From assembly GCA_025769875.1 (NCBI GenBank), contig JAGFNK010000534.1, positions 1-35,624 of the forward strand: a stretch of DNA of 35,624 nt, in the 5' to 3' direction. Position 1 is the stretch's first letter. Every line of letters starts with the position of its first letter. The notes under the pieces were generated by a model. It was not told where the DNA came from. It saw only the letters and a program-made list of their open reading frames with translations, and ran no database searches. The position numbers were made by a program, and so were the translations under genes. Positions 21,901 to 33,900 of the stretch are shown here, piece by piece. This DNA comes from Russula earlei. Lineage: Eukaryota; Basidiomycota; Agaricomycetes; Russulales; Russulaceae.

Positions 21901-24900
21901 ACCAGTTAGTACCGTTATTAGTAGTATACTGCCATTTTAAGATATTACCTACATAACCACCCAGTTGTATTGCACCGCCATTGCCACCTACGCACACGGT
22001 ATCAGAACCTGTTGTATGGCCACCTATTGAAGCAGGTGTTACCACGACCACCACAGAGTCGCTGATCACTGTGCTGTTACAACCCAGTGCAGCACCTGCA
22101 GAGGTTGTTACCACGCGCACCGCGAATGTATCCAGTACATTAGTAAATACATGCGTTGCATTCACATCGGCTACATCTATCCAGATACCGTCGTTTAACG
22201 GTACAGGGTTGATCTGCCATTTCTTGATGACACCATTGAAGTTAGTGGCGCCGGCTGTTACCGTACCGCCTGCACAAAGCAGTGTTGGTGAAGCGGCAAT
22301 GGTAGCAATGGTTGGTTTATCAAACACATTGATCACGACTGTATCTGTTGACGGAGGACAGCCACCACCATTGCTGATGGTCCATAACAATGTATATACG
22401 CCTGCTCTTGTGAAAGAGAAGGTAGATGTAGGGGAGGTACTGTTACCAAAGCTAGCCTGGCTACCGGCAGGGGTAGCATAAATAGCCCACTGACCACTTT
22501 CGAACGGACGGCTGGCATCGAGGTTGCCATTTAATACAGTACTATTATTGGTAGTAGTAGTGAAATCACACACCGTAACATCAGCACCTGCATTGGCTAT
22601 GGTGATAGATGGACGGTTGGTGATGATCACTGTGTCTGTCGATGGTTGACAATTACCTAAACCGGTGATTGTCCATACAAACGTGTATGTATTGTTACCC
22701 ACTAAACCGGTTACTGTTGAAGTTGGTAAAGCCGGATTTGTGATCGTTACGGAAGGACCAGCTGTTTGTGACCATCTGCCCGTACCGCTGGCTGGTGTAT
22801 TACCTGCCAGGATGATAGAAGCCTGGTTACATACCTGTTGATCAGGGCCCGCATTGGATGGGGTTACCTGTGGTACTACCACGAGCTTAGCCGTATCAGA
22901 GAAAGTACTGTTACATACACCACTTTGTACTACCGCCCTATACCAGGTGGTAGTAGTGAGGTTACTATAAGGAACCGCATCTGTAGTACTGAATATATCA
23001 AACCAGCTGGTTCCGTTGTTGGTACTATACTGCCATTTTAAGATAGTGCTTGTATAATTGTGTACCTGTACCGTACCACTGTTGGTGCCTGAACATACGG
23101 TATCGGAACCAGTTACATGACCCCCTATTGACAATGGTGTTACATTAATTACCACGGAATCACTGATTACAATACTGTTACAACCCAGTGAAGCACCAGC
23201 AGAGGCTGTTACCACACGGAGTGCGAACGTATCCTGTACATTGGTAAACAGGTGGGTTGTGTTATTATCCGGCACATCTATCCAGATACCATCTGTTACA
23301 GGTTTCGGATTGTACTGCCATTTAGCAATTACACCGGTAAAGCCGGTAGCTGCCGCTGTTACAGTACCACCTGCGCAAAGCAGTGTTGGTGAGGCGCTTA
23401 CAGTTGCTACTGTTGGTTTATCAAATACATTTACCAGTACGGTATCTGTTGATGGCGTACATCCACCACCATTGCTGATGGTCCATACCAATGTGTATAC
23501 ACCCGCCTTGTTAAAGGAGAAGCTGGAGTTGGTAGCCGTACTGTTGCCAAGGCTACCCAGGCTGCCGGAAGGTTTAGATATAACAGACCATTGGCCGTTT
23601 TCAAATGGTCTTCCTGCATCGAGGTTGCTGCTTAAAGTAACGCTATTGTTGGTAGTAGTCGTGAAATCACATACCGTAATATCAGCACCCGCATTCGCCG
23701 GTGTAATAGTTGGCCTGTTGGTGATCACTACTGTATCTGTTGAAGGTTGACAATTACCTAAGCCGGTGATCTTCCATACAAAGGTGTAGGTATTGTTGCC
23801 TACCAGGCCCGTTACGGTTGAAGTTGGTAAAGCCGGGTTAGTGATCGTTATCGAAGGTCCGCCTGTCTGGCTCCATGCACCTGTGCCACTGGTTGGTGTA
23901 TTGGCCGCCAGGGTTGTAGAAGCCTGGTTACACAATTGCTGATCAGGGCCCGCATTGGATGGCGTTACCTGTGGTACTACTACGAGCTTAGCCGTATCAG
24001 AGAAGGTACTGTTACATACACCGCTCTGTACTACTGCCCTGTACCAGGTAGTAGAAGTAATATTCGAATAAGTAATGGCATCAGTAGTAACAAACATATC
24101 GAACCAGCTTGCGCCGTTGTTATTACTGTACTGCCATTTTAAGATAGTACTTACGTAGTTGTGTACCTGTATGATACCACCGTTGGTGCCCAAACATACC
24201 GTATCAGAACCTGTGAGGTGACCACCCACTGACAACGGTGTTACATTGATCACCACAGAATCACTGATGGCGATACTATTACAACCCAGTGAAGTACCTG
24301 TTGATGTTGTTACTACACGCACCGCAAATGTATCCTGAACGTTTGCGAACAAATGAACGGTACTATTATCCGGCACGTCTATCCAGATACCATCTGTTAC
24401 AGGTTTTGGATTGTATTGCCATTTATAGATGGTGCCTGTAAAGCTGCCTGCAGTAGCAGTTACATTACCGCCTGCACAAAGCAAGGTTGGTGTGGCGCTT
24501 ACTGTTGCAGGAGTTGGTTTGTCGAACACATTTACCAGTACGGTATCTGTTGATGGCGTACATCCGTTGCCATTGCTGATCGTCCATACCAGTGTGTATA
24601 CACCCGATTTATTGAATGTAAACAGGGAACCGGCGAGTGTAGCATTGCCAAAGCTGGCAGTGCTGCCGGATGGTTGCGATGCAACAGACCATAAGCCCGT
24701 TTCAAAAGGTCTTGATGAATTAAGGTTACCGCTGAGGGTAGTGCTGTTATTGGTAGTAGTTGTGAAGTCGCACACGGTAATATCAGCACCCGCATTCGCT
24801 ATGGTAATAGATGGACGGTTATTGATCACCATGGTATCAGATGATGGAGGACAATTACCAGCACCTACTATCACCCATACGAGCGTGTAAGTATTGTTAC

Positions 24901-27900
24901 CCACTAATCCTGTTACAGTGGTGGTTGGTGATGACGGGTTAGTAAAGAATAATGCCGGAGAACCTACCTGTACCCAATGGCCTGTGCCATTTACGGGTGT
25001 ATTAGCGGCCAGGGTAGTAGAAGCCTGGTTACACAATTGTTGATCCGGGCCTGCATTTGCTGCAGTTACCTGTGGCATCACTACTACTTTGGCCGTATCG
25101 GAGAATACACTGTTACATACACCACTTTGTACTACCGCCCTGTACCAGGTGGTTGCAGAAAGATTGGTATACGTGATAGAATTGGCGCTGGTGAACAGGT
25201 CGAACCAGGTGGTGCCGCTATTGCTGCTATATTGCCATTTCAGGATGTTGCCTACATAACCATTCAATTGTATTGCACCGCCATTGCCGCCTACGCACAC
25301 GGTGTCAGAACCCGTTGTATGGCCACCCACTGAAGCAGGTGTTACCACCACTACAACAGAATCGCTGATCACAGTACTATTACAACCCAGAGCAGCGCCT
25401 GCTGATGCAGTTACCACGCGTACCGCAAACGTATCCTGTACGTTTGTGAACACATGGGTTGGGTTAATATCAGCCACATCTATCCACACACCATCATTTA
25501 ATGGTACGGGGTTGATCTGCCATTTCTTGATCACACCGTTGTAATTGGTAGCGCCCGCTGTTACAGTACCACCTGCACAAAGCAGTGTTGGTGAAGCAGC
25601 GATGGTTGCGATCGTTGGTTTGTCAAATACATTAATAACAACAGTGTCTGTTGATGGAGGACAGCCACCGCCATTACTAATATTCCACAGTAGCGTGTAT
25701 ACACCCGCTTTTGTGAAGGAGAAAGTAGAGGTAGGCGAAGTAGTGTTACCAAAACTGCCTAAGCTACCTGCAGGAACAGCGTAAGTTGCCCACTGTCCGC
25801 TTTCAAACGGACGGCTGGCATCCAGGTTACCATTTAAGGTAACGCTGTTGTTGGTTGAAGGAGTGAAATCACACACCGTGATATCGGCACCGGCATTTGC
25901 TATTGTAATAGACGGACGGTTGATGATCACTACTGTATCGGTAGATGGCTGGCAATTACCTAAGCCTGTTATCTTCCAAACAAATGTATAGGTGTTATTG
26001 CCCGTTAAGCCGGTTACAGTTGAGTTAGGTGCGGTCGGATTGGTTATTGTTACGGATGGTGTACCTACCTGTAACCAACGCCCTGTACCACTTACAGGCG
26101 TATTACCTGCGAGGGTGATAGCAGTTTGGTTACATACCTGCTGATCAGGACCTGCATTGGATGGTGTTACCTGCGGTACCACCACCAGTTTGGCAGTATC
26201 GGAGAAGGCACTGCCACACACGCCGTTCTGTACCTGCGCCCTGTACCAGGTAGTAGCGGTAAGGTTGCTATACGAAACGGTATTGGCAGTAACTGAGAGG
26301 TCGAACCAGTTAGTACCATTATTTGTGCTGTATTGCCATTTTAAAATATTACCTACATAATTAGTCAATTGTACAGTACCGCTATTGGTTCCGCTACAAA
26401 CTGTATCAGATCCTGTTACATGACCAGGCACCGTAAGTGGCGTTACACTGATCACTACAGAATCACTGGTAGCTGTGCTGGTACAGCCCATAGCTGCACC
26501 GGCTGAAACAGTTATTACGCGTACCGCGAATGTATCCTGTACATTATTGAATACATGGGTTGGGTTATTATCAATTACATCTACCCAAATACCATCGTTC
26601 AATGGAGCAGTATTGATCTGCCATTTGGAAATAACACCGGTATAACCTGTAGCGCCGGCTGTAACAGTTGTACCTGCACAGGTAAGTGTAGGTGTAGCAC
26701 TTACAGTAGCAGCGGTTGGTTTGTCGAATACATTAATGATAACAGTATCGGTTGATGCCGGACATCCGCCACCATTGCTGATGGTCCATACCAGTTTATA
26801 TACACCTGCTTTGTTAAAGGTGAAAGTAGCACCAGGCAATGTGCTGTTGCTAAAGTTGCCTGTACTACCAGATGGTTGTGTAGTTATACTCCATACACCT
26901 GTTTCGAATGGCCTTCCTGCATCCAGGTTACCATTGAGGGTGGTGCTGTTGTTGGTAGTAGTGGTAAAGTCGCACACCGTAATATCAGCACCCGCATTGG
27001 CCGGTGTAATAGACGGACGATTAACGATCACTACTGTATCGGTAGAAGGCTGACAATTACCTAATCCTGTGATCTTCCATACAAACGTATAGGTATTGTT
27101 GCCTACCAGGCCGGTTACGGTTGAAGTTGGTAAAGCAGGATCAGTGATCGTTACTGCAGGGCCACCTGTTTGTGACCATCTGCCCGTACCACTTGCAGGC
27201 GTATTACCTGCCAATGTAGTAGAAGCCTGGTTACACAGTTGTTGATCCACCCCTGCATTGGCGGGGGTTACCTGTGGTACTACTACCAGTTTAGCCGTAT
27301 CAGAGAAGGCGCTGCCGCACGCACCACTTTGCACCAATGCCCTGTACCAGGTAGTAGAAGTAATATTTGAATAAGTAACAGAACTGGTTGTATTCACTAT
27401 ATCGAACCAGCTAATACCGTTGTTAGTGCTGTACTGCCATTTTAAGATAGTGCCTAAGTAGTTATGTAGCTGTATAATGCCGCCATTGGTGCCGATACAT
27501 ACAGTATCAGAACCTGTAAGGGTGCCTGCTATTGTTTGAGGTGTTACATTGATCACTACAGAATCGCTGATCACCGTGCTGTTACAACCCAGTGCAGCGC
27601 CTGCAGAGGCCGTTACCCACGCGTATTGCAAATGTATCCTGTACATTATTGAATACATGGGTAGGATTATTATCTATCACATCTATCCACACACCATCAT
27701 TTAATGGGGCGGTATTGATCTGCCATTTCTTGATGACACCATTGTAATTGGTAGCGCCTGCTGTTACAGTACCACCTGCACAAATGAGTGTTGGTGAAGC
27801 GGCTACTATAGCAATGGTTGGTTTATCAAACACATTAATGTTAACCGTATCTGTTGATGGCGGACATCCACCTCCGTTACTGATAGTCCACAGTAATGTA

Positions 27901-30900
27901 TAGGTACCATGCTCTTGTGAAAGAGAAGGAAGAAGTAGGTGAAGTAGTATTACCAAAGCTGCCGGAGCTGGCCGGAGGGAACGGAATAAATGGTCCACTG
28001 TCCGGTTTCATATGGTCTGCTACCATCCAGGTTACCATTTAAAGTAGTGCTATTATTGGTAGTTGGTGTAAAATCACACACAGTAATATCAGCACCTGCA
28101 TTGGCTACCGTAATAGATGGCCTGTTGGTGATCACTACTGTATCGGTAGAAGGCTGGCAATTACCGGAGCCAGTGATCTTCCATACAAACGTATAGGTAT
28201 TGTTACCTGTAAGGCCGGTTACTGTTGTGGCAGGATTGGTTGGGTTTGTAATCGTTACAGCAGGTGTACCTACCTGTAACCATCTACCGATACCTGTTAC
28301 CGGCGTATTGGCCGCGAGTGTTACAGCAGTTTGGTTACATACCTGTTGATCAGGGCCTGCATTGGATGGTGTTACCTGTGGCACTACCACCAGCTTAGCC
28401 GTATCGGAGAATGCGCTGGCACATACACCGCTTTGTACTACTGCCCTGTATACGGTAGTAGCCGTAACATTACTATAAGAAACCGCAGCAGCAGTAGAAG
28501 CAATATCAAACCAGCTAATACCATTGTTGGTGCTATACTGCCATTTTAAGATGCTGCCTACATTATTTTGTAACGTTATTAATCCACTATTGGTGCCGGT
28601 ACATACTGTATCAGAGCCCGTTAAATGACCACCCACTGAAGGCGGGTTTACATTAACAGTTACAGAAGGACTAATATAGTGGTAGTACAACCCATTGAAG
28701 CACCGGCAGATACCGTTACTACCCGAACAGCAAATGTATCCTGTACATTGCTGAATACATGGGTAGCATTCACATCAGCCACATCGATCCAGATACCGTC
28801 GCTTATCGGCGCAGGGTTGATCTGCCATTTCTTGATCACACCATTATAACCGGTAGCGCCTACTGTTACATCACCGCCTGCACAAAGCAGGGTTGGTGAA
28901 GCCGCTACCGTAGCAGCAGTAGGCATATCAAATACATTGACATTTACAGTTGAAGTTGATGGCGGACATCCACCACCATTGCTGATGGTCCACATCAGCT
29001 GGTATACACCCGCTTTATTAAAAGTAAAGGTTGCGTTACGGTTACTATTGCTGCTAAAGCTGGCTGTGCTGCCTGATGGCTGTGATACAATAGACCAGGC
29101 ACCTGTTTCAAATGGTCTTGTTGTATCAAGGTTAGCATTCAGGGTAGCGGTATTATTAACGCCCGTAAAATAATCACACACTGTAATATCCGTGCCTGCA
29201 TTGGAAACGGTGATCGCCGGCCTGTTGGTAATCACTACTGTATCAGTAGAAGGTTGGCAATTACCGGAACCGGTAATCTTCCAAACAAACGTATAAGTAT
29301 TGTTACCTATAAGGCCGGTTACTGTTGTAGAAGGGTTTGTTGGATCAGTGATGGTTGCCAATGGTGTTCCTACCTGGCTCCAACGTCCTGTACCACTTAC
29401 AGGTGTATTACTTGCAAGGGTTACTGAAGCCTGGTTACATACCTGTTGATCAGGGCCTGCATTGGATGGTGTTACCTGTGGTACCACCGTCAATTTAGCC
29501 GTATCGGAGAATGCACTGTTACAAACACCACTTTGTACTACTGCCCTATACCAGGTGGTAGCCGTGATATTCGAATAAGGAATGGCGTTGGCGCTGGTAA
29601 ACATGTCAAACCAGCTAATACCGTTGTTATTACTATACTGCCATTTTAAAATAGTACCTACATAATTGTTCAATTGTAATAAACCACTGTTGGTGCCGGT
29701 ACATACGGTATCAGAACCCGTCATATGTCCAGGTACTGTAGCAGGTGTTACCACCACTACAATCGAATCGCTGGTTACCGTACTGTTACAACCCAATGCA
29801 GCTCCGGCAGAAGCGGTTATTACACGTACCGCGAACGTATCCTGTACGCTATTGAATACATGAGTTGCATTTACATCGGCTACATCTATCCAGATACCAT
29901 CATTTAATGGAACAGGGTTGATCTGCCATTTCTTGATGATACCATTGTAACCGGTAGCAGAGGCTGTTACATTACCACCCGCACAAAGAATAGTGGGTGA
30001 TGCAGCTACAGAAGCCGCCGTTGGCTTATCAAATACATTGATGTTTACTGTTGACGTTGATGGAGGACATCCACCACCATTGCTGATGGTCCACATCAAC
30101 TGGTAAGCACCTGCTTTATTAAAGGTGAAAGTTGAATTCGGGTTTGTACTGTTACCAAAGCTGGCAGTACTGCCGGATGGTTGTGATACAATAGACCACG
30201 CACCAGATTCATATGGCCTTCCTGCATCCAGGTTAGCATGTAAACCAGTGCTGTTATTAGTAGTAGTGGTGAAATCGCACACTGTAATATCGCTACCTGC
30301 ACTGGCTATCGTAATAGCCGGCCTATTGGTGATAACAACCGTATCCGTAGAAGGCTGACAATTGCCGGAACCACTGATGGTCCACACAAATGTGTAGGTA
30401 TTGTTGCCTAATAAGCCGGTTACTGTAGTATTGGGAGCAGTTGGGTTGGTAAAGATCACAGACGCAAACCCTACCTGGCTCCAACGTCCGTTACCACTCA
30501 GCGGTATATTTGCGGCGAGGGTAGTTGTGGTAGCGTTACACAATTGTTGGTCAGGACCCGCATTGGATGCAGTTACCTGTGGTACTACTACTATAGCCGC
30601 TGTATCGGAGAATACGCTGTTACATACACCACTTTGTACCAGTGCCCTGTATAAGGTAGTAGTGGTAAGATTGGTATAGGTAATTGCATTTGAATTTGTA
30701 AACAGGTCGAACCAGCTAATACCATTGTTATTGGTATACTGCCATTTTAAGATAGTACCTACATAGTTGTGTAATTGTATAGTACCGCCATTGGTGCCTA
30801 CGCAGGCAGTATCAGAACCTGTAAGGTGACCACCCACTGAAGGCGGATTTACTACCACCACAACAGAATCACTGATCACAGTAGTATTACAACCCTGTGC

Positions 30901-33900
30901 GGCGCCTGCTGAGGCAGTTATTACACGTACTGCAAACGTATCCTGTACATTGTTAAATACATGGGTTGCATTAACATCGGCTACATCTATCCAGATACCA
31001 TCGTTCACGGAACAGGATTGATCTGCCATTTCTGTATCACACCGGTATAGTTGGTAGCGCCGGCTGTTACATTACCACCTGCACAAAGCAGTGTTGGTGA
31101 AGCGGCTACCGTAGCTGCCGTTGGTTTATCAAATACACTGATTACTTTTTGAGCTACACTTGGTGTACAACCAATATCATTACTGATTGTCCAGGCAATA
31201 GTATATACGCCTGACCTGTTAAAGCTGAAAGTAGTAGTTGGATTGGCACTGTTGGCAAAAGAGCCACCGGCAGGACCGGATACAATTGACCACAGACCTG
31301 ATTCATATGGCCTGCTGCCATCCAGGTTACCGGTAACAGTAATACTGTTGTTGGTAGTAGTGGTAAAGTCGCACACTACAGCATCTGCACCGGCAGTTGC
31401 CTGTGTTACAAACGGACGATTGATGATCACTACTGTATCAGTAGAAGGTTGGCAATTACCTAAACCAGTGATCTTCCATACAAACGTGTAAGTATTATTA
31501 AGCGTTAAGCCTGTAATAGTCGTATTCGCTAATGCAGGGTTGGTGATTGCAACAGTAGGACCACCTACCTGTGACCAAGCGCCTGTTCCACTGGTGGGTG
31601 TATTACCTGCCAGGGTAGTTGTAGTAACATTACACAATTTCTGATCAGGGCCTGCACTGGATGGTGTTACCTGTGGTACCACTACCAGTTTGGCGGTATC
31701 AGAGAATACCTCATTACATACACCACTTTGTACGATTGCTCTATACCAGGTAGTAGAAGTAAGGTTATTATAAGTTAAAGAATTAGCAGAAACGAAAACA
31801 TCGAACCAGCTGGATCCGTTATCAACACTGTATTGCCATCTGAGTATGGAGCCGATATAATTATGCAATTGCAGTGTGCCACCGTTTGTTCCAACGCACA
31901 CCGTAGCAGAGCCGGATATAGTACCACCTACTGAAGGCGGTGTTACATTCACTACGACAGAGTCGCTGATAACGGTACCAATACAACCGGCAGATGCGCC
32001 ACCAGATATGGTTACTACACGTACTGCAAAATGTATCCGTCATATTGGTGAATACATGGCTGTTATTATTATCTGCGATATCTATCCAAACACCATCTGT
32101 TACAGGTTTAGGATTGTATTGCCATTTCTGTATCACACCAGTATAACCACTGGCAGTAGCAGTAATGGTATTAGAGCCGGAACAAGCCAGTAACGGATTA
32201 GCCGCTACAGTTGCTATGGTTGGCTTATCATATACATGTACAAGAACAGTATCTACACTCGGCGTACAACCATAATCATTACGAATAGTCCATACTACCG
32301 CGTAATCACCTGGTTTACTAAACTGGAATACGGTATTTGGGTTGGTAAGGCTGGTAAAGAACACCGTGCTACCACCTGGCTGGAAGCCTATTGTCCAGGA
32401 ACCTGATTCGTATGCCCTGGTACCATCCAGGTTAGCGCTTAGATTAACCGTATTATTGGTAAATGCAGTAAAGTCGCACACAGTTTGATCCGGACCTGCG
32501 TTAGCCAATGTAATAGCAGGGCGGTTGCTGATCTGCATGGTATCGCTCGATGGCTGGCAATTACCGAGGCCATTGATCTTCCATACAAACGTATATACCT
32601 GGGCTCCTGTTAAACCGGTAACTGTTGTATTAAATAAAGAAGGATTGGTGATGTTAACAGTAGGGCCGCCGGTTTGTGACCATACCCCTGTACCACTCGC
32701 AGGTATATTACCTGCCAGGGTAGCTGTAGTAACATTACACAATTGCTGGTCAGGACCCGCATTGGATGGTGTTACCTGTGGTACTACTGTTAGTTTAGCT
32801 GTATCTGAATATACAGGATCACAAATACCACTTTGTACCTGCGCCCTGTACCAGGTAGTAGCAGTTAAATTATTATAAGGAATAGAGGTAGCAGTAGAAT
32901 TGACATCGAACCAGCTAATACCGCTATTGGTACTATACTGCCATTTTAAGATATTGCCCCTGTAATTGCTCAACTGGATAGTACCGGCATTTGTACCGAT
33001 ACACACTGTAGCCGTACCGGCTGTATTACCACCCAGGCTCGCTGGTGTTACATCTATTACAACAGAATCGCTGATCGCAATACTGTTACATCCTGCTGAA
33101 GCACCCGCCGAACCGGTTACTACACGTATAGCAAATGTATCCTGCACATTGCTGAATACATGGGAGATGTTATTATCCAATACATCTATCCAGATGCCAT
33201 CTGTTACAGGCTTAGGATTGTATTGCCATTTTACAATAACACCGTTATAACCATTTGCACCGGCAGTAACATTTGTTCCGGCACAGGTAAGCATGGGTGA
33301 TGCTATTACGGTAGCAGGTGTAGGTTTATCATATACATTAACAAGAACAGTATCATAAGAAGGAGGACAACCATTGTCGTTGTCAATTTCCCATCTCAGT
33401 TGATATGTCCCGGCTCTTGTGAAACTAAAGGTTGTATTTGGTAAAGTGCTGTTTGCAAAGTTGGCTCCACTACCCGGTGGTTGTGAGAATACGATCCACT
33501 GACCGGTTTCATACGGTCTGCTCGCATCCAGGTTACCATTCAGTATAGTGGTGTTATTGGTAGTAGAAGTGAAGTCGCACACCGTAATATCGTTACCTGC
33601 ATTCGACTGGGTAATAGCAGGGCGGTTGGTGATCACTACTGTATCAGTTGAAGGCTGACAGTTACCTGGGCCCGTGATCTTCCATACGAAAGTATATACT
33701 TTGTTACCTGTTAAACCGGTAACGGTTGTAGAAGGATTTGCAGGGTTAGTAATGGTAACAACAGGTCCACCTGTTTGTGACCAGGCACCTGTACCGCTTG
33801 TAGGCGTGTTACCTGCCAGCGTTACGGTTGTTTGATTACACAGCTTCTGATCCTGGCCTGCATTAGATGGTGTTACCTGTGGTACCACGATCAGCTTGGC

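Noticed and set aside
27580..32040. The frame changes in the giant gene as programmed frameshifting.
   Set aside because: Six sites with different local sequences and both directions of shift, without a conserved slippery heptamer, do not fit programmed recoding.
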